NCBI RefSeq assembly: GCF_947500405.1
Contig: NZ_CANMRY010000010.1
Span: 111,566-175,565, forward strand
Source: an uncultured Maribacter sp.
Lineage (GTDB): Bacteria; Bacteroidota; Bacteroidia; Flavobacteriales; Flavobacteriaceae
DNA: 64,000 nt
Direction: 5' to 3'
In this document: positions 26,418-35,678 of the stretch, one piece after another
Layout of the letters: every line of letters starts with the position of its first letter
How positions within the stretch are numbered: position 1 is the first letter of the stretch
Made by a program: the position numbers and the translations under genes
The notes under the pieces: generated by a model
Told to the model about the DNA's origin: nothing
Database searches by the model: none
What the model saw: the letters and a program-made list of their open reading frames with translations, nothing else

Positions 26418-26579
26418 ATGACTAGTAGCTCTGAAATAATATTTCAAACAGACTCTGAAATAGTGAAACAGCAATACAAAACTGCTAAAAACTATTTAAT
26501 AGAATATACTACTGATGATACTAGTCCAAAAGGGATTAAAAAAATAATATTTAAAAAAAATAAAGAACAAATTACATGA
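26418..26579 (+). CDS. Small ORF of 53 codons between the Wzc-like and acyltransferase genes
   Basis: ATG at 26418, eight bases after the kinase gene; the TGA stop overlaps the next start (ATGA at 26576). The product begins MTSSSEIIFQTDSEIVKQQY and ends in a lysine-rich stretch (KKIIFKKNKEQIT). No signal peptide, membrane helix or known domain is seen. The tight spacing at both ends supports translation. Alternatively it is the N-terminal stub of a longer, deleted capsule gene; the change to Lys/Ile-rich sequence after residue 37 would fit an out-of-frame tail. I do not recognise the family. Confidence 0.5.
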   Translation: MTSSSEIIFQTDSEIVKQQYKTAKNYLIEYTTDDTSPKGIKKIIFKKNKEQIT

Positions 26580-27253
26580 AAAAATTCCTAATTAAAACCT
26601 ATAAAAATATTAGGGATGGTTATTTTTTCAAAAAATCAATCTCTAAAAAAATATCAGGAAAAGAAAATCAATTAAAAATTGATACTTCCTGTAGATTTAT
26701 AAATTGTAAACTTATAATTTCAGGAAAATTCAACACCATAAACATACAAAAAAATTGTATTTTCAAAAATGTTACCTTCTATATTAAAGGTAGTAACAAC
26801 ACTATTCATATTGCTGAAAGTGTGCAATTTAATAGAGCAGGTGAAATATGGGTGGAAGATGACCATTGCAAGTTATTTATAGACCACAGCACTACTTTTG
26901 AAGATACGCACCTAGCAATAACAGAGCCTAATTCTAAAATGAATATAGGAGCTAATTGTATGTTTTCCAATGGCATAGATGTACGTACAGGAGACTCTCA
27001 TTCTATTATAGATAATACAACACGAGAAAGGATAAATTACGCAAAAAACGTTACCATTGGAAATCATGTTTGGGTCGGAGCACACACCTCTATTTTAAAA
27101 GGAGCATCTATCGCTAATGACTCTATTATTGCAACACGGTCGGTGGTTACCAATTCTCATGAAAATCCCAATACTATATTAGCTGGTTTACCTGCAAAAG
27201 AAATTAAACGAAACATTAATTGGGATAGAAAAAGATTCTATAAAAAAGAGTAA
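26576..27253 (+). CDS. Left-handed beta-helix acyltransferase
   Basis: 225-residue hexapeptide-repeat transferase, probably adding acetyl groups to a capsule sugar. The N-terminal 30 residues are basic. From about residue 50 irregular hexapeptide coils run through NTINIQKNCIFKNVTFYIKG and MNIGANCMFSNGIDVRTGD. The C-terminal part is canonical: VTIGNHVWVGAHTSILKGASIANDSIIATRSVVT and ILAGLPAKEIKRNINW. The catalytic histidine is probably in the GDSHSIID segment. Its start overlaps the small upstream ORF. Confidence 0.88.
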   Translation: MKKFLIKTYKNIRDGYFFKKSISKKISGKENQLKIDTSCRFINCKLIISGKFNTINIQKNCIFKNVTFYIKGSNNTIHIAESVQFNRAGEIWVEDDHCKLFIDHSTTFEDTHLAITEPNSKMNIGANCMFSNGIDVRTGDSHSIIDNTTRERINYAKNVTIGNHVWVGAHTSILKGASIANDSIIATRSVVTNSHENPNTILAGLPAKEIKRNINWDRKRFYKKE

Positions 27254-27303
27254 CACTATTGTAACCACTCTTTATATTTAAACAAAATAATTCCACCAAG
27301 ACA

Positions 27304-28698
27304 TTGGCAAAAAATAAAAAACATTTACTAATAGAACCCATACTAGCTCTTTTCCAAAAATATATTGGGGGAGGTCACGAGAGGAGTGCAAAAGCAAAAA
27401 AAAATATACTCTCCTCTATATTTATAAAAGGCGCTAGTATAACGGTAAGCCTTTTAGTTGTGCCACTAACGTTAAACTATGTTAATACTGCGCAATATGG
27501 TATTTGGTTAACCCTTAGTTCTGTTGTGGCGTGGTTTAGCTTTTTTGATATTGGTATAACCCATGGTTTACGCAATAGGTTTGCAGAAGCTAAAGCAAAG
27601 GGAGATGATAATGCTGCGCAAATATATATTAGTACTACCTATGGTATATTAAGTGTTGTTTTCATATCTATTTGGTTGCTTTTCTTATTAGTAAACCCTT
27701 TTTTAAACTGGGCCTCTTTATTAAATTTAGACCCACAATATAGTACAGATGTATCTAAACTTGCACTAATTGTTTTTTCTTATTTCTGTTTGCAATTTGT
27801 GTTAAGAACTATAACCACCTTATTATCGGCAGATCAAGAACCTGCAAAAGCCTCTTTAATAGATGTTATTGGCCAAATAATATCCTTACTAATAATTCTA
27901 ATTTTAGTAAAAACAACCGAAGGTTCTTTAGTTAACCTAGGCCTAGCACTATGTGTGTCTCCGCTATTGGCACTAATTGGGGCAAATGTTTTCTTTTTTA
28001 AAGGAAAATATAAAAAATACAAACCTTCTGTTTCTAAAATAAAATTTTCGCACGCGAAAAGCCTTTTTAATTTAGGTATTGTATTTTTTGTAATTCAAAT
28101 TGCAGGTTTGGTGCAATTTCAATCTGCAAACTTTATTATATCAAGAAATTTTGGTCCGGAAGACGTCACGAACTATAATATTGTATTTAAATATTTTGGA
28201 ATATTAAATATGGGTTTCATGATATTTTTAACCCCTTTTTGGTCTGCAGCTACAGAAGCGTATGTTAAAAAAGATTTAATCTGGATTAAAAATAGTATAA
28301 AAAAATACAACCTATTGAACATCGTATTTGTACTATGTGGTATTATAATGCTCCTTTTTGCAGATTTCATCTATGACTTCTGGTTAGGAGAAGGCAAAGT
28401 AAAAATTGATTACTGGTTATCCTTTTGGGGCTTAGTTTTTTTTATATTTTCAATTTTTGGTTCTAAATATGTAAGCTTTTTAAACGGTATTAGTGCTTTA
28501 CGATTGCAGTTTATTTCTAGCATCATAAGTCCTATACTATATGTTACGCTGACTTTAATTTTTATAAATTTTTATAAAATGGGAGTTTATGCCCTTTTTA
28601 TAGCATCTGTTTTGGCTAACTTCAATGCTATTATTTTAGCTCCTATACAATATTATATGATTATTCATAAGAATAAAAAAGGAATCTGGATTAAATAA
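27304..28698 (+). CDS. Wzx-like polysaccharide flippase
   Basis: 464-residue membrane protein of the PST/MATE-like superfamily, expected to flip the lipid-linked repeat unit to the periplasm. About 12 hydrophobic segments are seen, beginning with ILSSIFIKGASITVSLLVVP. The characteristic early segment TAQYGIWLTLSSVVAWFSFFDIG and the loop HGLRNRFAEAKAKGD match the flippase family. Translation starts at TTG; no in-frame ATG lies nearby upstream. It lies 50 bases after the acyltransferase gene. Confidence 0.9.
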   Translation: MAKNKKHLLIEPILALFQKYIGGGHERSAKAKKNILSSIFIKGASITVSLLVVPLTLNYVNTAQYGIWLTLSSVVAWFSFFDIGITHGLRNRFAEAKAKGDDNAAQIYISTTYGILSVVFISIWLLFLLVNPFLNWASLLNLDPQYSTDVSKLALIVFSYFCLQFVLRTITTLLSADQEPAKASLIDVIGQIISLLIILILVKTTEGSLVNLGLALCVSPLLALIGANVFFFKGKYKKYKPSVSKIKFSHAKSLFNLGIVFFVIQIAGLVQFQSANFIISRNFGPEDVTNYNIVFKYFGILNMGFMIFLTPFWSAATEAYVKKDLIWIKNSIKKYNLLNIVFVLCGIIMLLFADFIYDFWLGEGKVKIDYWLSFWGLVFFIFSIFGSKYVSFLNGISALRLQFISSIISPILYVTLTLIFINFYKMGVYALFIASVLANFNAIILAPIQYYMIIHKNKKGIWIK

Positions 28699-28722
28699 AA
28701 TAGAACTAAACTAAACCCATAT

Positions 28723-29907
28723 ATGGCCTTCAATAATTTTAAAAGTAGACTTAAGCAAAAAATATGGCGTAACATAAAAGATTTCTTCTATGAAGAGCGA
28801 ATAAAAGATACTACCATAATTCAAAACATAAATTATAGCGCAGCCCTTATTGATCAAAAAAAAGCTGTAATTTGTTATATAACCGATAGTTATTTATTAG
28901 ATTGGGAACAAATAAATGTAGGTAGAACACAACCCAAAGAAATTTTATCCATAACTAAAGTTATAGGAGAATTAGGCTATAGTATAGATATTATTGGCTG
29001 TAATGACACCAAAGCTGTTGACCTAATAAAAACCAAAAAATACGATTTAATCTTTGGTTTTGGAGAAGCATTTTATCAACTCACAAAAATAAATCCTAAA
29101 GCGATAACCGTTTGGTACTTAACAGAACATCATCCCGATTTTGCTGAAAAAGAAGAGCGCAAAAGACTAGATTATTTTGAAGAGCGTAAAAACAAAACAG
29201 CTAGAGTAGTAAGAACAGGTAATTTTTACAAAAAACACCACTTAGAAAAAAAATATTCACAGGTAATTACCATGAGTGAAATAGAGCCTTTCCAAACTAT
29301 GTATCCTAATATTAAATCTATTTTTCCAACCGGGTTTTATAATAAAAATTTCTCTTCCAATCAAAAGAATCATGAAGAAGGAAGAAAACACTTTTTATGG
29401 TTTGGTTCCTTTGGTGCTATCCATAAAGGGTTAGATATATTATTAGATATTTTTGAAAAAAGAGACGATATTTTTTTACATGTAGGAGGGTTATCTGAAG
29501 AGGATAGAATCTTACTATACCCTAAGAAAAAAGAGAACATCATAGATTACGGTCATATTAATATAAATTCTGACGTATTTTTAGATATTATTAACAAATG
29601 TACTTTCACTATATTGCCTTCTTGTTCTGAAGGCTTTTCTACATCTATTACAACATGTATGCGCCATGGATTAATACCAATTGTAAATAAAGACACTGGT
29701 TTTAATAGGGTAAAAGAAAATGCTTTTTTCTTGGACGACTTTAAGGTAGACTATATAAACAATAAGCTAACAGAATATTCTAATTACAAAACAGAAAAAT
29801 TAGAAGAAATTAGTAATAATGTACTAAAATTTGCTCAAGAAAATTATACCATTGAAGCTTTTCAAGAAAATTTCAATACTATCATTAATTCTATATTAAA
29901 AGAATAA
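28723..29907 (+). CDS. GT-B glycosyltransferase of the capsule locus
   Basis: 394-residue cytoplasmic glycosyltransferase. The C-terminal domain has a GT4-like arrangement: HFLWFGSFGAIHKGLDILLDIF, then FLHVGGLSEEDR and the nucleotide-sugar site LPSCSEGFSTSITTCMRHGLIPIV, where a conserved EGFS replaces the usual E-x7-E form. The N-terminal domain is atypical and includes a DLIFGFGEAFYQL segment and TVWYLTEHHPDF. The sugar and linkage are unknown. It is the first of a run of transferases after the flippase. Confidence 0.8.
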   Translation: MAFNNFKSRLKQKIWRNIKDFFYEERIKDTTIIQNINYSAALIDQKKAVICYITDSYLLDWEQINVGRTQPKEILSITKVIGELGYSIDIIGCNDTKAVDLIKTKKYDLIFGFGEAFYQLTKINPKAITVWYLTEHHPDFAEKEERKRLDYFEERKNKTARVVRTGNFYKKHHLEKKYSQVITMSEIEPFQTMYPNIKSIFPTGFYNKNFSSNQKNHEEGRKHFLWFGSFGAIHKGLDILLDIFEKRDDIFLHVGGLSEEDRILLYPKKKENIIDYGHININSDVFLDIINKCTFTILPSCSEGFSTSITTCMRHGLIPIVNKDTGFNRVKENAFFLDDFKVDYINNKLTEYSNYKTEKLEEISNNVLKFAQENYTIEAFQENFNTIINSILKE

Positions 29908-29910
29908 AAC

Positions 29911-31131
29911 ATGACTAAAGTAGTTCACTTACAAACCCACTTACCCTCTTCTGGAAATGCTGCCTTTAGACTACATAAAGCCATGTTAAAACAAAACATA
30001 GAATCTTCTATGTTATCTTTAAGTACAGATGTGTCTATAAATTCAAAAATACAAAGTTTACAATTAAGAGCTTACCTAAATTCTATACTTCATGAAAAGC
30101 TTCATCAAAGAAGAATAAAAGGGTTAAACTCTAAATACGGAATGTTCTCTTACCCTATTCTAGGAAATAATATTATAGAACACCCCTTAGTAAAAACTGC
30201 CGATATAATTTACTTACACTGGATTCTTGCAGGTTTCTTAAATTTAAAAAATGTTGAGGATTTAGCAAAAACAGGAAAACCAATCATATTCTTTATGCAC
30301 GATATGTGGACTATGACAGGTGGTTGTCACCATAGCTTTAATTGCGAAAATTATCTATCAAATTGCCACTCCTGCCAAATGTTCCCTGAAAACAAAAATA
30401 AATTACCAAATAAACTATATAATAAAAAACAAAACATATTTAACAAGTACTCCAATTTATCTTTTATATCCCCAAGTAGTTGGTTAGATCAATTAGCTAA
30501 AAAATCTAGTTTATTAAAAAATAAACCTACTTATCATATTCCAAATATTATAGGAAAACACCCCTTTAAACCATTAGATAAAAAAATGGCCAGAAAAATG
30601 TTTAACCTAGAGGAGAATGAGACTATAATCGTTTTTGGAGCTGCTTCTCCAAAAAGTCCTTATAAAGGATGGAGTTATTTAAAAGACGCTTTAGACCTAT
30701 TAAAGAACCAAGCTAACACAGAAAATTATTCTATTGCCATTTTTGGAAGTGAATATGACGCCGAAATCGCTGAGGCAATACCCTTTAAAACCTATTTTTT
30801 AGGAAGGCTAAAAGATGAATATTCTACTGCCTTGGTTTATAATGCTGCAGATATTTTTGTAGCCCCTTCAATAGCTGAATCTTTTGGAATGGTAATATTA
30901 GAAGCACAAAGATGCGGCACTCCTGTTGTTGCATTTAAAACAGGGGGTATTCCTGATTTAATTGACCATACTAAAAACGGATATCTTGCAGAATATAAAA
31001 ATTCTGGAGATTTAGCAAGTGGAATTTCTTATTGTTTAAATAATAATGTAAAAGGATATGCACTTCCTTGTTTTGACCCTATTGCTATTGTAGAACAACA
31101 TAAGAAACTGTTTCAAAAAATAAATGTATAA
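29911..31131 (+). CDS. Glycosyltransferase family 4
   Basis: 406-residue GT-B enzyme. The N-terminal half carries a cysteine-rich signature, HDMWTMTGGCHHSFNC followed by CHSCQMFP, known from a WcaC-like group of GT4 enzymes in exopolysaccharide loci. The C-terminal half has the retaining-GT4 site SIAESFGMVILEAQRCGTPVVAFKTGGIPDLI. It starts three bases after the previous gene and overlaps the polymerase gene by eight bases. Confidence 0.9.
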   Translation: MTKVVHLQTHLPSSGNAAFRLHKAMLKQNIESSMLSLSTDVSINSKIQSLQLRAYLNSILHEKLHQRRIKGLNSKYGMFSYPILGNNIIEHPLVKTADIIYLHWILAGFLNLKNVEDLAKTGKPIIFFMHDMWTMTGGCHHSFNCENYLSNCHSCQMFPENKNKLPNKLYNKKQNIFNKYSNLSFISPSSWLDQLAKKSSLLKNKPTYHIPNIIGKHPFKPLDKKMARKMFNLEENETIIVFGAASPKSPYKGWSYLKDALDLLKNQANTENYSIAIFGSEYDAEIAEAIPFKTYFLGRLKDEYSTALVYNAADIFVAPSIAESFGMVILEAQRCGTPVVAFKTGGIPDLIDHTKNGYLAEYKNSGDLASGISYCLNNNVKGYALPCFDPIAIVEQHKKLFQKINV

Positions 31132-32407
31132 AATAAAAATTGTTACAAATAATATGTTACAAAAACTAGATTATAGTTTTAACAAACCAAATACATTAAA
31201 AATATTCTGGTTCGGTATTTTTATATACATGTTGGGCTATTCTCTTTCTATAACCGGTAATCCCATTTTTATAATTTGTGATTCGTTAGAATTACTCGGA
31301 ATTGCCTGTTTTTCATATTCTCTTAGCTTATTATTAAATTATAAATTTGAAAATTATTATTTTAAAATATTATACTTTTTTTTATTAATTTGGTCTCTTC
31401 TTGTGATAGCAAAAGGTATGAAAATGGATTACATTTTCATTAAAAAATTTTTATTTAGCCCATTTTTAGGTGGTTTTGTATACTTTACTCCTCTAGTTGT
31501 ACTATCAAAAAAACCTCCAGCATTTTACAAGATACTATTCAAATTAATTGTTGCCTTAGGTTTCTTACATTTGCTTTTAAGTATAATTTCTATAGATATT
31601 TTATTAGATGCTAATAATATTAAAGCCAGAGATACTTTTGAGATATATGTGAAGGTTTTAGCTATTCCATCAGGATATATACTTATGACAGCCAATTATC
31701 ATAAAATAACAAAAAAAACTATTGCTTTTTTAACACTCGGCACAACTTTATTATTATCTATCTATTTAGCCAGAAGGGGATTAATGTTTATTAGTGGTTG
31801 TACTTTTATATTTTCTTATTACTTATACATTCTGCGTAAAAAAAAGCAAATACTAACTATTATCTTTACAGGATTAATGTCTTTTACTTTTTTAGGATTA
31901 GGTCTTATTTCTTTTGGAAACATTAATAATTCCAAATTCTTTGAAAAAGCAAAAGAAAGAATAGGTGAAGACACTAGGACTGGTGTTGAAGAATACTATT
32001 ATGCCGATATGGAATTTAAAGACTATGTTATAGGCAGGGGTATGAGTGGTTTAATAGCAGCACCTGGAGAAATTGATGGAGAAACTGACCATCCAGGCTA
32101 TAGAGAAGGAATTGAAACCGATTATTTAAATATTATTTTAAAAGGAGGTGTAATTAGTTTAGGCCTTTTATTGTTAATTGCTATACCTGCAATGATAAAC
32201 TGTTTCTTTTTCTCCAATAATTCCTTATCAAAAGCAGCAGGGTTTTGGATTTTATTATGGCTTATTTCCCTATACCCATCAACTGTAACTAACTTTACAT
32301 TACATTATATTTTAGTATGGATTAGCATTGGCATTGGTTACTCTAAAGCTACTAGGGAAATTCCAGACAAAATTCTTCAAGAATATTTTATAAAATATTC
32401 TTTATAA
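31124..32407 (+). CDS. Wzy-like O-antigen/capsule polymerase
   Basis: 427-residue membrane protein with about ten hydrophobic helices and a large extracytoplasmic loop between about residues 270 and 335 (KERIGEDTRTGVEEYYYADME to HPGYREGIETDYLNIILKGG). This layout, together with its place among transferases and next to Wzx, fits the polymerase that joins repeat units in the periplasm. Wzy proteins share little sequence, so the call rests on topology and context. The start at 31124 overlaps the preceding stop; a second ATG ten codons later is also possible. Confidence 0.78.
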   Translation: MYKIKIVTNNMLQKLDYSFNKPNTLKIFWFGIFIYMLGYSLSITGNPIFIICDSLELLGIACFSYSLSLLLNYKFENYYFKILYFFLLIWSLLVIAKGMKMDYIFIKKFLFSPFLGGFVYFTPLVVLSKKPPAFYKILFKLIVALGFLHLLLSIISIDILLDANNIKARDTFEIYVKVLAIPSGYILMTANYHKITKKTIAFLTLGTTLLLSIYLARRGLMFISGCTFIFSYYLYILRKKKQILTIIFTGLMSFTFLGLGLISFGNINNSKFFEKAKERIGEDTRTGVEEYYYADMEFKDYVIGRGMSGLIAAPGEIDGETDHPGYREGIETDYLNIILKGGVISLGLLLLIAIPAMINCFFFSNNSLSKAAGFWILLWLISLYPSTVTNFTLHYILVWISIGIGYSKATREIPDKILQEYFIKYSL

Positions 32408-32455
32408 CCTAAAAAAATATTTTAAGCACTATTATTCAAATTATTTATCTATTTT

Positions 32456-33772
32456 ATGGAATTACCCAACGTACTCATTTTAAACCAACCATTTGTTTCT
32501 AATACAGGAGGAGGTATAACGCTTTCTAATCTTTTTAAAGGATGGGATAAAGAGAAACTTGCTGTTGCCTGTTCAGGTTATATAATGACTCCAGATATTG
32601 ACCCAACTATTTGTGACAATTATTACCAGTTAGGGTCTGTAGAAAGGTCTTGGGTATTCCCTTTTAATCTATTTGGCAGAAAATATCCGAGTGGACCTAT
32701 CAATTTTAAAAACAAATCAATTAAAAAAGTGGTAACAGATGAATCCAAATCTAAAACAAGAGTTGGGTTTGTTATGAAATATTTAAATCCATTTTTAAAC
32801 TATACAGGCTTAACACACTCTATATCTAAAACAAGCCTTTCTCCTAAATTTATCCAGTGGGTAGAAAACTTTAACCCCGATATTATATACATACAATGTT
32901 CCTCAAGAGAAAGTATACTATTTTGTAATGAAGTTCAAAATTATTTTAAAAAACCCACGGCTTTTCATATGATGGACGATTGGCCGTCGGTAATAAGCAA
33001 TAAAGGAATTTTTAAAAACTATTGGACAAAAAAAATAGATGCCGAATTTAAAATTTTATTAAAAGGTGTAAACACCCCTATGGCTATATGTGATTATATG
33101 GGAGAAGAATACAAAAAGAGATATGGTAAAGATTTTATTACATTCCATAACCCCATAAATATAAATTTTTGGGCTACTGGGCAAAAAAAAGAGTATACAC
33201 TGCAAGAAAACCCTACTATTATGTATGCTGGCAGAATTGGTCTTGGTATAGATAAATCTTTACAATCTATTGCTAAAGCTGTTGAGATTGTAAATTCTAA
33301 ATTAAACATTTCATTAAATTTTATAATACAAGCGCAAAAAAGCCCAGAATGGGTTTCTAATTATGACTGTGTTAATTATCAAAGTTTTGTACCATATGAT
33401 GAATTACCAAAAGTATTTGGCAGAACAGATTTTTTAATTTTACCCTATGATTTTAGCCCAAAATCTATCGCATATATAAAATATTCTATGCCTACTAAAG
33501 CTTCGGAATATATGACTAGTGGTGCTCCTATACTAATTTTTGCGCCAGATGAAACAGCATTAGTACAATATGCTAAGAATAAAAAATGGGCATCGGTGAT
33601 AACAGAAAACAACAAGAACCTTTTAGCCGAAACTTTAGTTGATCTAATAACTAATAAAGAAAAAAGAGAAAAAATTGCTAACAATGCTAAAGAATTAGCT
33701 AATATAAGACATGACGATCAAGTTGTTACAGCTGAATTTAGAGACGCATTGATTTCTACTTCAAAAATGTAA
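32456..33772 (+). CDS. Glycosyltransferase, GT4-like
   Basis: 438-residue GT-B protein. The N-terminal domain opens with VLILNQPFVSNTGGGITLSNLF, typical of the donor-independent half of GT4 enzymes. It continues with FHMMDDWPSVI. The C-terminal domain holds TIMYAGRIGLGIDKSLQSIAKAV and the site YIKYSMPTKASEYMTSGAPILIFAPDETAL, where the usual glutamate pair is shifted. Sugar specificity is unknown. A 48-bp gap separates it from the polymerase gene and 119 bp from the following surface-protein gene. Confidence 0.87.
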   Translation: MELPNVLILNQPFVSNTGGGITLSNLFKGWDKEKLAVACSGYIMTPDIDPTICDNYYQLGSVERSWVFPFNLFGRKYPSGPINFKNKSIKKVVTDESKSKTRVGFVMKYLNPFLNYTGLTHSISKTSLSPKFIQWVENFNPDIIYIQCSSRESILFCNEVQNYFKKPTAFHMMDDWPSVISNKGIFKNYWTKKIDAEFKILLKGVNTPMAICDYMGEEYKKRYGKDFITFHNPININFWATGQKKEYTLQENPTIMYAGRIGLGIDKSLQSIAKAVEIVNSKLNISLNFIIQAQKSPEWVSNYDCVNYQSFVPYDELPKVFGRTDFLILPYDFSPKSIAYIKYSMPTKASEYMTSGAPILIFAPDETALVQYAKNKKWASVITENNKNLLAETLVDLITNKEKREKIANNAKELANIRHDDQVVTAEFRDALISTSKM

Positions 33773-33891
33773 TTTAAGTCTACTAAACGAATGATCCATT
33801 CTTGTTGTCGAAAATTAAACCCTTAAGATCCTAAAATTATTACCTTGCACGTTAATCTTTTGTATTTAGATTAAACAGCAACACTATTTCT

Positions 33892-35670
33892 ATGAAAATA
33901 AATAACAAAATCTTGTATATTAAAAAATACTTTTTAGCTATTATTCTTTTTTTTGGACTCCAACTTTTATCTGCTCAAATAAAAATTGGCGACAATCCAA
34001 ATGTTATTGACACCAATTCTGTATTAGAATTAGAGAGCACTTCAAGGGCTTTTGTGATTACAAGAGTTACTACCGCTCAAATGTTAGCTATTACACCTTT
34101 ACAAGGAGGTCTCGTATATAACACTGATGAGCAATGTGTATTCTATTTTAATGGAGCGCAATGGAGTAATTTATGCCAAAACACTTCTGGAAACTCATTA
34201 AGTATTACCGATAATTCAGATGGCACCTATTCCGTAGATGACGGTATAAACCCACCATTTACTTTTAACGGTGCAGATGAAACAACTTCTACTTTAGAAA
34301 ATGATGGTAATGACAATTTTACCTATACCGATGAAACTGGACAACAAACAACTTTTTCTACTTCAGGAGGTTCTTCTAACTTAACTATAACAGATAATTT
34401 AGATGGTACTTATACAGTAGATGATGGCACTAACCCTCCATTTACATTTAATGGTTCAGATGAAACTACCTCTACTTTAGAGAATGATGGTAATGATAAT
34501 TTTACCTATACTGATGAAACAGGACAAACTACTACTTTTTCTACAACAGGAGGTTCTTCTAACATACCAGGAACAGCAGGTTCTGTCTTTTTTTCTGATG
34601 GTACTACGGCTTCAGAAAATAATACAGAACTTTTTTGGGATAATACCAATAACAAACTAAATATTGGAAGCAATACACCAAACCTAAATCATAAAGTAAA
34701 CATTACGGGAGACATTGGAACTACAGACGGTTCTGCCGCAACACCAAGTTATTCTTTCTCCAACGATACTGACACAGGTATTTATAGAGTTACAGATGAT
34801 GAATTAGGTTTTAGTGCGAATGGGGCAGAGACAATGAAAATTGATGAAACAGCTTTATTAATAAATAATGCTATTCCCTTCCATGATAGCCCATTTATTA
34901 TAAGAGGAAAAGGAGAACATAATAGATTTATGGCATTTCAATCCAATGGTAATACCAATACCACAGAACTACACATAAACATGGTAGGCTATGGGTTTAA
35001 CATGACAGACCAACAATTCTCGAGACTTTTTATTCAGTTTGGTAACAATAAATTTATAGGTATTAAAACTGGTTCTCCTACTGCAGAATTAGATGTAAAT
35101 GGTAAATTAAGAGTTAGGGATTTACCTAACTCCCCAGGTAATTTACCAGCTGTAGTTGTAGATGCAAACGGCAACTTTTACAAAACAACATCCACTACAC
35201 TGACAGGAAAAACATCTATATCTTCTACAACTAATAATGGAGGGCGCTGGACTAATAGTAATACCACTATTACAAATTTAGATAAGGACTTTATAGTACC
35301 TATATTTGACTTAGAAGATTATAAAGACGGTGGTTCTAGCACATATAATGTAATAAAAAAAAGTTTACAAATAGTAGAAACTGGTAGGTATACTATTACC
35401 ACAAATGTATCTTTAGTTCTTAAAAACACAAGTTTTATTACGCAAAATGTTAATGTAAGGTTATTAGTAAACGGGACGCCAAAAGGCAGCCTTAACAGTA
35501 TTACTAATGACAATAACACCGAAATTACGCAAAGTATTGCTATAAATGATGTATTGCAGTTAAATACTAATGACATTTTATCTATACAAATAACAACAAA
35601 CGGAAAAACAGAAGACATACTAGTAAATACCCAAGGTACTTCTTCTTTTACTATTACTAGAATAAAATAA
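33892..35670 (+). CDS. Secreted repeat protein inside the capsule locus
   Basis: 592-residue exported protein with a signal peptide (residues 1-28, ending LLSAQ). Residues 30-95 hold a block common in flavobacterial surface proteins (VLELESTSRAFVITRVTTAQ, GGLVYNTDEQCVFYFNGAQW). Residues 103-163 and 164-224 are two nearly identical 61-residue units starting with ITDN-DGTY-VDDG. The middle (SYSFSNDTDTGIYRVTDDELG, TAELDVNGKLRVRDLP) recalls tail-fibre-like structural proteins, and the C-terminal 170 residues form a beta-rich domain. No enzyme motif is seen. It may be a surface adhesin or a capsule-associated structural protein; its place among glycosyltransferases is unusual. Confidence 0.8.
   Translation: MKINNKILYIKKYFLAIILFFGLQLLSAQIKIGDNPNVIDTNSVLELESTSRAFVITRVTTAQMLAITPLQGGLVYNTDEQCVFYFNGAQWSNLCQNTSGNSLSITDNSDGTYSVDDGINPPFTFNGADETTSTLENDGNDNFTYTDETGQQTTFSTSGGSSNLTITDNLDGTYTVDDGTNPPFTFNGSDETTSTLENDGNDNFTYTDETGQTTTFSTTGGSSNIPGTAGSVFFSDGTTASENNTELFWDNTNNKLNIGSNTPNLNHKVNITGDIGTTDGSAATPSYSFSNDTDTGIYRVTDDELGFSANGAETMKIDETALLINNAIPFHDSPFIIRGKGEHNRFMAFQSNGNTNTTELHINMVGYGFNMTDQQFSRLFIQFGNNKFIGIKTGSPTAELDVNGKLRVRDLPNSPGNLPAVVVDANGNFYKTTSTTLTGKTSISSTTNNGGRWTNSNTTITNLDKDFIVPIFDLEDYKDGGSSTYNVIKKSLQIVETGRYTITTNVSLVLKNTSFITQNVNVRLLVNGTPKGSLNSITNDNNTEITQSIAINDVLQLNTNDILSIQITTNGKTEDILVNTQGTSSFTITRIK
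34198..34563 (+). repeat. Two tandem 183-bp units in the surface-protein gene
   Basis: Units 34198-34380 and 34381-34563 encode 61 residues each, with about seven amino-acid differences. The units keep the reading frame, so gain or loss of a unit would leave the protein intact. Confidence 0.92.
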
Positions 35671-35678
35671 TTTCAAAC

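Noticed and set aside
33892..35670. Prophage tail-fibre gene
   Set aside because: Some segments resemble tail fibres, but the protein has a signal peptide and no other phage gene is nearby.
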